Positions 18,570 to 28,415 are shown, counted from the stretch's first letter. The stretch: 64,000 bases of DNA from Pseudocolwellia sp049933045 (GCF_049933045.1 NZ_CP187926.1:2976001-3040000); one strand, 5' to 3'. Numbers and translations: made by a program. The notes: generated by a model from the sequence alone, not told the origin.

Positions 18570-18660
18570 TGTGGATAATACAAGTAATAGAACTTTTTAA
18601 CCACAGACTTATCCACAGGTTGATTTATGTAATGGAATTCTCCACAATTTCTGTGGATAA
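18570..18660. other. cluster of perfect DnaA boxes in an AT-rich gap
   Basis: Three 9-mers match TTATCCACA exactly: 18570-18578 (minus), 18609-18617 (plus) and 18652-18660 (minus). A near match TTAACCACA lies at 18597-18605. A very AT-rich stretch follows to about 18830. This gap (18329-18934) has no gene. It could be a DnaA-titration or regulatory site, or a replication-origin relic; neighbouring genes are not those usual at oriC. Confidence 0.6.
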
Positions 18661-18811
18661 CAAATGCTAGCCCAATAGAATCATGCCCTCAAAATTTGCA
18701 AACGATTTTTTCAATTTTATGAAGTTTTTTTTACATTATTTTTTGTCATTTATTTGGCACACTTTTATCAATAATTGTTGTATAAAATTCGGTTTATGAC
18801 TTATTTATGTG

Positions 18812-18848
18812 TAGAAAAAATAAAGCCAATATTATTGCAATATTGGCT
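18812..18848 (-). terminator. terminator of the SLT-domain lipoprotein gene
   Basis: The stem AAGCCAATATT / AATATTGGCTT is perfect with a short loop. Read on the minus strand it is followed by TTTATTTTTTC. It lies about 90 bases past the stop at 18935. Confidence 0.8.
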
Positions 18849-18934
18849 TAGTTATTAAGGATCGTTTTGTGATCAACTTAAGACTTTATGTGAACATTAT
18901 TTATTCATTAGCTATTTATTAGTGATTCACTAAA

Positions 18935-19546
18935 TTAAGAGAATAATCGTGACCACCAACCTTTACCTAAAGAAGCTTCACATTTTTTTAATTGAGCACT
19001 ATAACGTCGAGCACGGCTATCCACTTTTTTAGCAACTGCCATTAACCATTTCTTTTTATGATAGCTTTTACGCTTAAAGCCGCCCCAACCTTCGTGATAA
19101 TTTAAGTATTGATTGTAAGCATCCCACTTCGAGGTTTTATTTATTTTTTGAGATTTATAAATAAACCAGCCCATAAAATCTATCGCATCATCAAAATCGT
19201 CTCTGTCTGCACCGCTGTTGTCTGTTTCTCTCATGTAATCTTTCCAGGTCATAGATTTAGCCTGAGAATATCCATAAGCTGAACTTACTCGTCCGATAGG
19301 AATAAATCCTAAGAAATAGTCCATAGGTGGCGTAGCATCCTGTTTAAAAGAGCTTTCTTGGTACATCATGCTCATAGGAACATGAATTGGCACACCCCAC
19401 TTTTCTTTCGCGTCTTTAGCAGCAAAATACCAATCTGTGTTCTGTTCGAAAATACTACAAATATTTTCAGGATTCTTCGGAGGAAGCGTTGAACAAGAAA
19501 CTAATAAAAACGATGTCAAAATAATGAGGATTTGTTTAATAGACAA
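18935..19546 (-). CDS. lipoprotein with lytic transglycosylase (SLT-like) domain
   Basis: The 203-residue precursor has a lipoprotein signal with lipobox LLVSC (Cys18). The mature part has an SLT-like core: Glu in MSMMYQESSFKQDA as the catalytic acid, then AYGYSQAKSMTWKDY and LNYHEGWGGFK. Such proteins cleave peptidoglycan between MurNAc and GlcNAc, probably anchored to the outer membrane. The length is short for Slt/Mlt proteins, with little beyond the catalytic domain. It is monocistronic with its own terminator. Activity is inferred from motifs only. Confidence 0.78.
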   Translation of the reverse strand: MSIKQILIILTSFLLVSCSTLPPKNPENICSIFEQNTDWYFAAKDAKEKWGVPIHVPMSMMYQESSFKQDATPPMDYFLGFIPIGRVSSAYGYSQAKSMTWKDYMRETDNSGADRDDFDDAIDFMGWFIYKSQKINKTSKWDAYNQYLNYHEGWGGFKRKSYHKKKWLMAVAKKVDSRARRYSAQLKKCEASLGKGWWSRLFS

Positions 19547-19691
19547 ATGAATAACCTTTAATAATGATGTTTAGCCTGTCAGATAAGCATAAACAATATA
19601 ATCTCTTTATAATTATTATATTATACCTAACAATATATATTTCTTATGATTTTTTAATAGAATCATCAGCTAAAGCGAAAACTATAAAATC

Positions 19692-20345
19692 ATGAGTAAA
19701 GAATTTAGTATAGATGAAAGCAACGTTTTAAACGAGATAATGCAATACCGTCGTGATGTTCGTGGTAATCGTTTTATTGATAAGCCTATTTCTAATGAGT
19801 TGATAGATAAAGTATTAACCTCTGCCCTCTCAGCCCCTTCTGTTGGATATTCACAGCCTTGGCGGTTTGTTTTAATTGACGATAAGCAAGTAAAACAAAA
19901 AGTGCTTGAGTCTTTCAATGAAGAAAATCAACAAGCTAAAACGTTATTCTCAGACAAAAAACAACAAGCTTACCAAGCGTTAAAGTTAGAAGGTATTGTG
20001 GAAGCGCCTCTTAATATTGCTGTTTTTTATAAACCTTCGCAAGAACCTACTTTAGGTCAAACAAGCATGGCTGAAGTGGGAAAATACAGCGTTGTGTGTG
20101 CCATTCAGAATATGTGGTTAATGGCGCGTTCTCTCAATATTGGTATGGGTTGGGTAAGTATTGTTGATCCTGAAAAAGTAAAGGCCGCCGTTAATGCACC
20201 TGAAGATAACGAGCTTATTGCTTATTTATGTTTAGGGTATGTTGATAAGTTTTTAGATGAACCTGAGTTAAAAATCAAAAATTGGCAGCAACAGAAAAAT
20301 AAAGAAGAGTTAATATTTAGAAATAGCTTTGATCAGAACAGCTAA
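19692..20345 (+). CDS. bluB: 5,6-dimethylbenzimidazole synthase BluB
   Basis: The 217-residue nitroreductase-fold protein carries BluB signatures: YRRDVRGNRF, SAPSVGYSQPWRFV, LEGIVEAPLNIAV and MAEVGKYSVVCAIQNMWLMAR, then GMGWVSIVD. BluB uses FMNH2 and oxygen to make the lower ligand of cobalamin. No other cobalamin synthesis genes are in the window. A cobalamin riboswitch sits at the far right edge, so the cell clearly handles B12. It may serve lower-ligand remodelling instead of full synthesis. The ribosome site is weak. Confidence 0.87.
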   Translation: MSKEFSIDESNVLNEIMQYRRDVRGNRFIDKPISNELIDKVLTSALSAPSVGYSQPWRFVLIDDKQVKQKVLESFNEENQQAKTLFSDKKQQAYQALKLEGIVEAPLNIAVFYKPSQEPTLGQTSMAEVGKYSVVCAIQNMWLMARSLNIGMGWVSIVDPEKVKAAVNAPEDNELIAYLCLGYVDKFLDEPELKIKNWQQQKNKEELIFRNSFDQNS

Positions 20346-20436
20346 ATAGTAGGTAAAGAACAGAGGTATTAAGCTAGTTTTTAATGCAGAGAGGTTTATA
20401 CCCTAACTTTCTAGGCTTTGGTATTTTATGCTGTGA

Positions 20437-20467
20437 TTTGCGCATTTATAAAGAATAAATGCGCAAA
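20437..20467. terminator. strong hairpin between bluB and gshA
   Basis: The arms TTTGCGCATTTAT and ATAAATGCGCAAA are perfect over 13 bp with a five-base loop. It lies between the convergent ends of bluB (plus) and gshA (minus). There is little T-run on either strand, so termination is probable but not certain. Confidence 0.6.
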
Positions 20468-20480
20468 CTTATTTTCAATA

Positions 20481-22052
20481 CTAACGATTAAAGTAGTTCG
20501 TTAAAAAGTCGTCAAAACTTAATGTATCGCTATCTTCAATGTTCTTTTGATCGATATGCGATTGCTTCACGCTTTCAGTAAAGATTTCTTCATTAAAGAT
20601 TTTATAATCTTGTGCTAATAAACCATCTTTATACGTCTGCGCCATAGATAAAGCAACTTGCGTTAAGCTCTTACTTTGATTCACTAATAAATCTAAAATT
20701 TTAGCTGAAGGTGTTAGTTCAGGGTTATTAATTTTTGCTAGCTCAGCAGACAATACTTCCTGATATTTTGTTGTGCTATTTGCTTTGTCTAATATTTTAG
20801 CAATAGGTAACATTTCTTCAAAAATGCTATTACCCCATTGTTTAACAGACTTAAGTTCACCTTTGTCTGCTAGACGTAATGCAGGATCGCGGCCTCTTAA
20901 AACAATCTCATCCATATTACTTTCATAAATGTTCTGTTCTGCACTATCAAGCGTGTCATGTTCAGTTAACGCACAGTAAGTTAAGAATATATCTAAAAAG
21001 TACACTTGATCTAAACTAACACCCGTGTCGACAAAAGGGTTTACATCTAAAGCTCTCACTTCAATGTACTCTACACCGCGACTTTTCAGAGCTTCCGTTG
21101 GCTTTTCACCAGGTTTAGCGACTCTTTTAGGTCGGATAGGTGCATATAGCTCATTTTCAATTTGTAAAACATTGGTATTTAGCTGTTGGTATTTACCATC
21201 GACTTTCACGCCAATTTTTTCGAACTCTTCAGATGCTAAATTAATAGCATGTTTAACACCTTCTACATAGGTATCTATATGGTTATAGCAAATATGTAAT
21301 GACGACTGTTCATTATTGGTATAACCCAAATCGCTCATTCTTAAAGACGTTGCATGCTCTAAATATAAATACCCTTTAGGAGATTTTTTAAAAGGCAATT
21401 GATGCGGTTTGTTTTGTAGGAATGAGCTACAAATACTCGGTGAGCTACCGTATAAATATGGGATCAACCAACAAAAACGTTTGTAGTTTCTTAATACTGA
21501 GAAGTATCTAGCTGAAACAAATTCATCACGTGGCTGCTCATCTTTAAGTGTACTTTGTAGTACATCCCAAAAATTTTCAGGGAAAGAGAAGTTAAAATGA
21601 ATACCAGAAATTACCTGCATCATGCTGCCGTAACGATTTTTTAAACCTTGGCGATAAACGGTTTTCATTCTGCCTACGTTTGATGATCCATATTGAGCTA
21701 AAGGAATTTTATTCGCATCATTAACAAAACAAGGCATGCTCATAGGCCATAAAAGTTCATCATCAATTTGGCTTAATGTAAACTTTTGAATATCTTGCAG
21801 TTGAGCAATAGTATCTTCAGGATTTCTGCTTACAGGCGTAATAAACTCTAACAGGGTTTCTGAATAATCTGTTGTTATATAAGGATTAGTAAGCGCTGAA
21901 CCTATATTGTAAGCATGTGGCGTTTCAGCCAGCTTACCTTCAGCTAATACACGTAAGCCTTCACGTTCAATGCCTCTACCAAAACCTGTTAACGAAGAAA
22001 TGTTCTCTTCTTTGTTAAAAACAGAAAGATACTCACTCAAAGATAATTTCAA
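20481..22052 (-). CDS. gshA: glutamate-cysteine ligase
   Basis: The 523-residue protein matches gammaproteobacterial GshA: GRGIEREGLRV near the start, TTDYSETLLEFITP, VISGIHFNFSFPE, LYGSSPSICSSF and YIEVRALDVNPF. It makes gamma-glutamylcysteine, the first step of glutathione synthesis, in the cytoplasm. I chose the TTG at 22052 (MKLSLSEYLSV), with AGGA about seven bases upstream, over the TTG at 22088. This gives a length close to the 518 aa of E. coli. It is monocistronic. Confidence 0.95.
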   Translation of the reverse strand: MKLSLSEYLSVFNKEENISSLTGFGRGIEREGLRVLAEGKLAETPHAYNIGSALTNPYITTDYSETLLEFITPVSRNPEDTIAQLQDIQKFTLSQIDDELLWPMSMPCFVNDANKIPLAQYGSSNVGRMKTVYRQGLKNRYGSMMQVISGIHFNFSFPENFWDVLQSTLKDEQPRDEFVSARYFSVLRNYKRFCWLIPYLYGSSPSICSSFLQNKPHQLPFKKSPKGYLYLEHATSLRMSDLGYTNNEQSSLHICYNHIDTYVEGVKHAINLASEEFEKIGVKVDGKYQQLNTNVLQIENELYAPIRPKRVAKPGEKPTEALKSRGVEYIEVRALDVNPFVDTGVSLDQVYFLDIFLTYCALTEHDTLDSAEQNIYESNMDEIVLRGRDPALRLADKGELKSVKQWGNSIFEEMLPIAKILDKANSTTKYQEVLSAELAKINNPELTPSAKILDLLVNQSKSLTQVALSMAQTYKDGLLAQDYKIFNEEIFTESVKQSHIDQKNIEDSDTLSFDDFLTNYFNR

Positions 22053-22428
22053 AATAATTCCTATGCGTTTTACGCAGAAGTTAATCAATCTATTTATGGC
22101 TAAATAATGCTATTTCAATACTATAGGACAATTAAATAGTTAAATAAATTTCAGCTATAACTTAATAAAATGTAATGTAATGTAATGTACTATGGTACGA
22201 CTACATTAGTTACCTGTTATTTAGTTGTGCATATTAACAAGCTATTTAATAATAGTTAGCTTTAATCATGAATAATTACAATTTACTTACGTCTAAGCAC
22301 TAACTTTTGTATGATATTCACTCAAATCAATAATACTAAAGCGATCAATGGCTTAGTTTTCTTGGTATTATTTGCAATTTACTGTCTATACGGTAAAGTC
22401 ACGTCAAAATCCCCAAGGTATATAGAAA
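22053..22428. other. divergent gap gshA / nhaC-type antiporter
   Basis: No gene is seen in these 376 bases. A short tandem repeat of TGTAA (three exact units plus TGTAC) is at 22171-22190. No recognised operator was found. Confidence 0.4.
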
Positions 22429-23790
22429 ATGCAAGACAGCGCACTTAGCTTACTTCCTCCATTAATCGCAATTATGATTGCTGTATGGAAACGAAATGCA
22501 TTAACCGCTTTATTGTGTGGCTTATTTTTCACCTATTTTTTAGTTAATAATTTCAACCCGTTTACCAGTGCAACCGATAGTGCGTTAGGCATATTGAATG
22601 TGTTTAGCTCAACAGGTAATAGTTATATTGTTGCCTTCAGTTTATTAATTGGTGCTTTAGTTACCTTAATGAACCAGTCAGGTGCCGTTAACGGATTTAT
22701 TGAAAGCCTTTCAAAGCTAAACCTAGTAAAAACTCAACGCCAAGCGGCTATGTTACCGACAATTATCGGCACCAGTATATTTACTGATACTAATTTAAGT
22801 ATGTTTACTGGCGGTATGGCTAGCCAACAGCTTTTTGATAAACATAAGCTCAGTCGCGCTCGACTTGCCTACATACTTGACTCTACCTGTGCTCCAGTGA
22901 GTATCCTATTTTTAGTCAATGGCTGGGGAGCTTATGTTCTTGGCTTATTAGATGGTTATGACTTTACAGATCCTGTAGGTATTTTAATCGGTACAATCGG
23001 CTATAACTTTTACGCTATTGTTGCGTTAGTACTTGCCTACTACACTGCATTTACAGGTAAAGCCTATGGTCCATTAAAATTAGCTCAGCCAGTAGATCCT
23101 GCACAAATTAATGAAGAACTCGTTACGCAAAAAGCACCTGCAATCGTGATGTGGTTACCGTTACTACTTTTATTAACAACAACACTCGGTTTACTTTGGT
23201 TTAGTGGTGATGGAGATATTCGTCAAGGTTCTGGATCCTTTTCAGTATTTTGGGCAATCATTACAGCGCTAGTCTCTTTGATCCTATTTATAATCAGCTA
23301 TAAACTCTTGTCGATTAAAGAAATTTTAAGCGGCATACTCGCAGGGACTAAAAAAATGTTACCTGCAGTGGGTGTATTAATTTTATCTTTTGCTTTTGGT
23401 AGCGCTATAAAGCTATTAGGTACTGGCTTGTATGTAAGTCAGCTGATTAATCATGAATTTCCGTTATTCTTGATGGCTCCTATCTTATTTATTGCAGCTG
23501 GTGTTATGGCTTTTGCTACTGGGACGTCATGGGGGACTTTCGCTATTTTGATCCCTATTGCTGTACCTATCGCACTGCATAGTGGTTTACCTGTTGAATT
23601 TATGGTTGCTGCCGTTTTAGGTGGTGGTGTATTTGGTGATCATGCTTCACCTATATCTGACACAACTATTGTCGCTTCCATAGCCAGTGGCTGCGACCAT
23701 ATCGAACACGTTAAAACTCAGCTTCCCTATACGTTATTTGGTGGAACCGTAACGATTGTGGCTTATATACTTATTGGGCTTAGCTACTAA
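22429..23790 (+). CDS. NhaC-family Na+/H+ antiporter
   Basis: The 453-residue protein has about twelve membrane helices. It shows the NhaC-family blocks TIIGTSIFTDTNLSMFTGG and ILDSTCAPVSILFLVNGWG in the middle, and FATGTSWGTFAILIPIAVPI plus GGGVFGDHASPISDTT in the C-terminal half. NhaC-type carriers exchange sodium for protons; some relatives carry dicarboxylates or amino acids, so the substrate is not certain. Its stop is 47 bases before the pseudouridine synthase start, and the two may be co-transcribed. Confidence 0.85.
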   Translation: MQDSALSLLPPLIAIMIAVWKRNALTALLCGLFFTYFLVNNFNPFTSATDSALGILNVFSSTGNSYIVAFSLLIGALVTLMNQSGAVNGFIESLSKLNLVKTQRQAAMLPTIIGTSIFTDTNLSMFTGGMASQQLFDKHKLSRARLAYILDSTCAPVSILFLVNGWGAYVLGLLDGYDFTDPVGILIGTIGYNFYAIVALVLAYYTAFTGKAYGPLKLAQPVDPAQINEELVTQKAPAIVMWLPLLLLLTTTLGLLWFSGDGDIRQGSGSFSVFWAIITALVSLILFIISYKLLSIKEILSGILAGTKKMLPAVGVLILSFAFGSAIKLLGTGLYVSQLINHEFPLFLMAPILFIAAGVMAFATGTSWGTFAILIPIAVPIALHSGLPVEFMVAAVLGGGVFGDHASPISDTTIVASIASGCDHIEHVKTQLPYTLFGGTVTIVAYILIGLSY

Positions 23791-23837
23791 AGTTACAGTG
23801 ACTAGTTCAATATAATTATCTAAATCAGGCGATTAGT

Positions 23838-24593
23838 GTGATGAAAACAACATTCAAAATTATTGACGATCAGCCTGACTTTATTGTTGTTAACAAACCT
23901 GAAAACACCAACTTTCATGATGAAGGTGATATGGGTACAGGTTTTTTTAACACAGTAAAAGATCAATTAACTCAACAAAATTCAAAGGCTAAAACTCACG
24001 AGTTATACCCTGTTCATCGCCTAGACAAAATGACTTCTGGCTTACTCATCTTTGCTAAAAATAGTGAAACAGCTACGGCTTTTCAACAGCTATTTGAACA
24101 ACACAATATTCAAAAATACTACCTTGCCCTAAGTGATAAAAAACCCAAAAAGAAACAAGGCTTAATTAAAGGCGATATGGCTAAAAGTCGTCGTAGTGCA
24201 TGGAAGTTGCTTCGAACTCAAGAAAACCCAGCTATTAGCCAATTCATGTCGTACAGTATCGAAAACGGCATAAGACTTTATTTAGTTAAACCACATTCAG
24301 GAAAAACGCATCAAATACGTGTAGCTTTAAGCAGTATCGGCTCACCTATAATGGGTGATGCTTTGTATGGTGGAACATTGGGTAAAGCAGTGTCTAGTGA
24401 AAGTGCAGAGACTGAAAACTTAGCAATTGATAGAGGCTATCTACATGCCTACGCCCTACAATTTACTTTAAATGGCGTAGCTTACCAATACATTCAAGCG
24501 CCTGATTCTGGCACGCTTTTTCTCTCAAAATCGTTAATTCAACAATTAGATGTAATAGGTTCACCTTGGGATTTAGCTTGGCCTAAAGTTTAG
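23838..24593 (+). CDS. RluA-family pseudouridine synthase (TIGR01621-like)
   Basis: The 251-residue protein has the RluA catalytic block VHRLDKMTSGLLIFAK (catalytic Asp63), with HSGKTHQIRVALSSIG downstream and the usual PIMGDALYGG segment. It lacks an S4 domain. It isomerises uridine to pseudouridine in rRNA or tRNA; the target site cannot be told from sequence. GTG (23838) and ATG (23841) are adjacent candidate starts, and AGG nine bases before the GTG favours the first. Confidence 0.85.
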   Translation: MMKTTFKIIDDQPDFIVVNKPENTNFHDEGDMGTGFFNTVKDQLTQQNSKAKTHELYPVHRLDKMTSGLLIFAKNSETATAFQQLFEQHNIQKYYLALSDKKPKKKQGLIKGDMAKSRRSAWKLLRTQENPAISQFMSYSIENGIRLYLVKPHSGKTHQIRVALSSIGSPIMGDALYGGTLGKAVSSESAETENLAIDRGYLHAYALQFTLNGVAYQYIQAPDSGTLFLSKSLIQQLDVIGSPWDLAWPKV

Positions 24594-24653
24594 TTTATCT
24601 AACATTAAACTTTTTAAACCTTTTAACCTTTTAAATAAACAAACCAATAAGCC

Positions 24654-25532
24654 TTAGCTCAAGCTACCGATATTTGATTGAAAGTATTCCAAGAACATCC
24701 TAGTTTTAAACGCAATACTCCTACTTTGATACAGTACGGTTAGCTGTAATGCTACGGGTTCATTCGATAACTTTAACCTTTTAACATTCAATAAATGCCC
24801 ACCCGATTGACATAAGTAATCAGGCAGTTTAGCAATTCCTAGATGTTGTGAGGTTGCTTCTAATCGCATTTGTGGGCTTGATAAAATGACCTTTTCGTTC
24901 ACTGAAATAAGCTGAATTTTATTATTTTCTCGAAATAACCACTGCTCATTATTGTTTGATGTAATGCATTTCTCTGTTTGTATATCTTCAGGCGTATGCA
25001 AATGCTCGGTAGAATAATCAACGCCAGCGTAGATAGATTGAGGAAAACTTAATAATTGCTTACCTACCCAGCTTGATGAGGGTAAATCTGTTTCGTGTAA
25101 TACAAAAATCAAATCATAATAATAGTTTTCTTCAGGTAATTTTGAGCTGTAATGACTACAGTGCACCACAATATCAGGATATATTTTCGCAAAGTCAGTA
25201 ATAATTTGACTGATCACTTGGCTGAAAAACTCACTCGGCAACAAAATATTTAGCCTACCTCGAGGAGAAGTGTTCAGTTCATGAATATCATTTTCAATAC
25301 CACTTAAGGCTTCTAAATGAGGTTTACAAGAACGATATAATAACAAGCCACTTGCAGTAAGCTCTTGTTTTCTCGTGGTTCTTATCAATAATTGATAACC
25401 TAATTCACTTTCTAAATTAGCTAACCTACGGCTTAATTTAGATTTAGGCACATCCATTAATTTCGCAGCCTTAGTTAACGATCCTGCATCAATAATGGTA
25501 GAGAAGAAAATAAGATCATCTAAGTTAAGCAT
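24654..25532 (-). CDS. LysR-family transcriptional regulator
   Basis: The 292-residue protein has an N-terminal winged helix (LDDLIFFSTIIDAGSLTKAA, then PKSKLSRRLANLESELGYQL) and a LysR substrate-binding domain. It resembles the CrgA/YafC subgroup, which starts with the same 'dl.ff..vvdaGSltkAA' pattern. It is divergent from trxA with a 155-base gap, so trxA is a candidate target, but there is no direct evidence. The inducer is unknown. Confidence 0.88.
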   Translation of the reverse strand: MLNLDDLIFFSTIIDAGSLTKAAKLMDVPKSKLSRRLANLESELGYQLLIRTTRKQELTASGLLLYRSCKPHLEALSGIENDIHELNTSPRGRLNILLPSEFFSQVISQIITDFAKIYPDIVVHCSHYSSKLPEENYYYDLIFVLHETDLPSSSWVGKQLLSFPQSIYAGVDYSTEHLHTPEDIQTEKCITSNNNEQWLFRENNKIQLISVNEKVILSSPQMRLEATSQHLGIAKLPDYLCQSGGHLLNVKRLKLSNEPVALQLTVLYQSRSIAFKTRMFLEYFQSNIGSLS

Positions 25533-25687
25533 ACGTTTGTCTCATATTTAGAACAATAAATCCTATTAAACCATCTATTCAACCAAATGAAAACCGCATA
25601 GAATAGCGACGAGTTGATTTAGACCAATTTGAATAAGAAATTGATCTACTTAGCATTACATACATTAAAAATTAAAGAGAAATAAAT

Positions 25688-25999
25688 ATGAGCAACGTAA
25701 CAGTAATTAAAGCTGAAGATTTTGAACAAGAAGTAACTGCATATAAAGGCGCAGTATTAGTAGACTTTTTTGCTGAATGGTGTGGACCTTGTAAAATGAT
25801 CGCTCCATTACTTGATCAAGTAGCTTCTGAAAACGATACGCTAAAAATTGTAAAAATTGACGCTGACCACGCACAAGAGTTAATGACTAAGTTTGGTATC
25901 CGTGGCATTCCTACATTATTATTATTTAAAGATGGTGAATTAACGGCAACTAAAGTTGGCGCATTATCTTTAACACAATTAAAAGAATTTGTTGCTTAA
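25688..25999 (+). CDS. trxA: thioredoxin
   Basis: The 103-residue single thioredoxin domain has active site WCGPCKM (Cys32 and Cys35) and the cis-proline loop GIRGIPTLLLF. It reduces cytoplasmic disulfides with thioredoxin reductase. No signal peptide is present. AAGAGA precedes the ATG and a strong terminator follows. The protein is shorter and more diverged at its ends than E. coli TrxA, so it may be a secondary thioredoxin and not the main one. Confidence 0.92.
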   Translation: MSNVTVIKAEDFEQEVTAYKGAVLVDFFAEWCGPCKMIAPLLDQVASENDTLKIVKIDADHAQELMTKFGIRGIPTLLLFKDGELTATKVGALSLTQLKEFVA

Positions 26000-26041
26000 T
26001 TAGCGCTTATTCAACCTACTTAGTGTAGGTAAAGATCAGAA

Positions 26042-26078
26042 AAGCCCGTAATGATATTACTCATTACGGGCTTTTTTA
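26042..26078 (+). terminator. terminator after trxA
   Basis: The arms AAGCCCGTAATGA / TCATTACGGGCTT are perfect over 13 bp with a six-base loop and a following T6 run on the plus strand. Confidence 0.9.
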
Positions 26079-26105
26079 TAAGCTGATATTCTACAAACTT
26101 ATCAC

Positions 26106-27452
26106 TTAAAGTGAATGTAAAAACACCATAGCGATAGCTGTTGGACATACAACCTTTGTATAAACAGGCCATATTTTCCAGAAGAAACTGTCTTCAACTG
26201 ATTCGTTACCTGACTTAATTTCTTCAAGTAAAGAATTACGTTGCCATATCCAACCTACAAATACACAACACAGCATAGCAACAATTGGCTGACCGTATTT
26301 GGTCGACAATGTAATCACAAAGCCAAATAATGCTTCAAAGTTAGCCATGATAATAACGCTGAATAAGAAAATACCGATGCCGATAAGAATAGAAGCTTTT
26401 TTACGCTCCATATTGTGTCGCTCTACGGCATAAGAAACAGGACCTTCAAGCATTGAGATTGAAGATGTTAAAGCCGCAATCGTCATTAAAGCAAAAAAGC
26501 CAATAGCGACAAATAAGCCAACGCCCCCCATACTTTCAAATAAGCTAGGTAAAACAGTGAATACTAAAGTGTCTTCAGATAACAAACTGCCATCAGCAGC
26601 AAATATTTCAACGCCTTGTGCTTGAGCAACATACATAGCAGGAATAATTAATAAACCCGCTAAGAATGCGATTGAAACGTCGATAAGCGTAACTTGTGCA
26701 CCTAAGCTGACCATATTCTCTGATTTAGAGATATAAGATCCGTAAATGATCATAACGCTAGTACCTAAAGACAAAGAGAAAAACGCTTGCCCCAGTGCAC
26801 TTAAGACTAAATCAGGTTCAAAAATTCGAGAAAAGTCAGGATTAAGGTAAGCTTCTAAACCTTCACTTGCGCCATCTAATGTTAATACATAGCCAATTAA
26901 GATCAGTAATAAAGTCAGCATCAGTGGCATTAAGCGCTTAGACCATTTCTCAATTCCCTCTTCAACACCTCGAGAAATAATAAAAATAGTTAAACTGACA
27001 AACAATGCCGTAAAGATTAAATTGCGTTCGAAAGAAAAAGCGACAAGCCAGTCAGCAACATCAGTACTACCGACTAATTTAGCAACAGGCTCTGCAGTAT
27101 GAGCAATCATCCAACCAGCAACAATACCGTAGAAACTTAAAATAAGACCCGCACAAATAACGCCACCAAAACCAACAACAAAAGCAAAGCGCTTTTGAAA
27201 AACGGTTTTCGACATTTTTTGCAGTGCAGTAACTGCGTTAGCTTGCCCATATCGACCAATAAGAATCTCAGCCATAAATGCAGGATAAGCTAAACAAAAA
27301 GCGAGCACTAAATACATAAGTACAAATGCAGCTCCGCCATTACTTGCTGTTTGGGTTGGAAAACCCCAAATATTTCCTAGACCAACTGCAGAACCTGCAG
27401 CTGCCATAATAAAACCAAGTCGCGAACTAAATCCGCCTCTACTTCCTGCCAT
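26106..27452 (-). CDS. sodium-dependent transporter of the NSS (SNF) family
   Basis: The 448-residue protein has about eleven membrane helices. It starts with the NSS block GFIMAAAGSAVGLGNIWGFP, whose helix 1 residues coordinate sodium and substrate, and contains GVEEGIEKWSKRLMP and FFSLSLGTSVMIIYGSY. NSS proteins couple sodium to amino-acid or amine uptake; the substrate is not readable. A sodium-driven carrier fits a marine host. It stands alone between trxA (convergent) and yajQ. Confidence 0.9.
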   Translation of the reverse strand: MAGSRGGFSSRLGFIMAAAGSAVGLGNIWGFPTQTASNGGAAFVLMYLVLAFCLAYPAFMAEILIGRYGQANAVTALQKMSKTVFQKRFAFVVGFGGVICAGLILSFYGIVAGWMIAHTAEPVAKLVGSTDVADWLVAFSFERNLIFTALFVSLTIFIISRGVEEGIEKWSKRLMPLMLTLLLILIGYVLTLDGASEGLEAYLNPDFSRIFEPDLVLSALGQAFFSLSLGTSVMIIYGSYISKSENMVSLGAQVTLIDVSIAFLAGLLIIPAMYVAQAQGVEIFAADGSLLSEDTLVFTVLPSLFESMGGVGLFVAIGFFALMTIAALTSSISMLEGPVSYAVERHNMERKKASILIGIGIFLFSVIIMANFEALFGFVITLSTKYGQPIVAMLCCVFVGWIWQRNSLLEEIKSGNESVEDSFFWKIWPVYTKVVCPTAIAMVFLHSL

Positions 27453-27738
27453 GAATGTTAATCTTTTTTTTATTAGGATTATGATGAAGTAATTTACTTA
27501 ATGTATTCACAAAACAACAGCAATAATTTAATAAACCCGTGTTTTGATTGAATATCAATCAAATTTTGGTGTAAACATTTACGTACTAGCAAGTTGACAG
27601 CAAGAGTTAATAGTCAGATAGAATATTAAATGTAAGATATAAAAAAACCTTCCCACTTCTTTTATTAATAAAGAAAATGAAAAGGTTTCAATTATAGCTA
27701 CCCTTTTAGTTAGGTAGTTTGCTTTAAAATAGAATGAA

Positions 27739-28221
27739 CTAGTCTCTAAAGTTATTAAACTGGAAGCTTTGGTCTAAATCAGTTTCGCGGATAAGTTGCA
27801 TTACAGCTTGTAAATCATCACGCTTCTTACCTGTTACACGTACTTGCTCACCTTGAATTGCCGCTTGAACTTTTAACTTACTGTCTTTTATTAACTTAAC
27901 AACTTTCTTAGCCATAGGCTGTTCAATACCTTCTTGAAAAGAAAGTGTTTGAGTAACTGTTTTTCCTGAAAACTCAGCTTTAGACACAGTTAATGCTTTA
28001 GCATCGATATTACGCTTAGCTAGTTGAGCTCTAAACATAGTCACAAGCTGCTTCAATTGCATTTCAGCTTCAGCTTTTATAATAACGTTTGGTTTTTTCC
28101 ACTCAATACTTGCTTCAATACCTCTAAAGTCAAAACGAGTTTCTAACTCTTTTTTAGTGTTATTGCTCGCGTTAAGCACTTCTTCCATATTGATTTCAGA
28201 AACAATATCCATTGATGGCAT
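27739..28221 (-). CDS. yajQ: YajQ family nucleotide-binding protein
   Basis: The 160-residue protein matches YajQ (MPSMDIVSEINMEEVLNA, RFDFRG, VTGKKRDDLQAVMQLIRE, near-C-terminal QFNNFRD). The fold is two RRM-like halves. Relatives bind nucleotides, and some bind cyclic di-GMP. I chose the ATG at 28221 because AAGAGA precedes it and known members begin MPSFDIVSE; the longer frame to 28272 adds an unrelated leader. Its place near panE and thiI matches E. coli. Confidence 0.93.
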   Translation of the reverse strand: MPSMDIVSEINMEEVLNASNNTKKELETRFDFRGIEASIEWKKPNVIIKAEAEMQLKQLVTMFRAQLAKRNIDAKALTVSKAEFSGKTVTQTLSFQEGIEQPMAKKVVKLIKDSKLKVQAAIQGEQVRVTGKKRDDLQAVMQLIRETDLDQSFQFNNFRD

Positions 28222-28415
28222 AGTTTTTCTCTTTTTAAACAAATTACGATGGGTAAATAATAACAGCCTCATACCTTATAACCAATATCTTAAGACGATA
28301 AAAGTCGCTAATTTTAATGAGTCATATCAATTACCTTATTGATTTGGTCTAACAGATTGAATGGTTTCTTCGTGCTAAAGCATCATGTTAAGATAATAAT
28401 TCTAGCTCATTATTA

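Noticed and set aside
18570..18660. Naming the DnaA-box cluster as oriC
   Set aside because: None of dnaA, dnaN, mnmG or rpmH is near, and no clear 13-mer unwinding repeats were seen; I report it only as a box cluster.
22171..22190. TGTAA tandem repeat as a CRISPR or phase-variable tract
   Set aside because: There are only four short units, no spacers, and it lies outside any coding frame.
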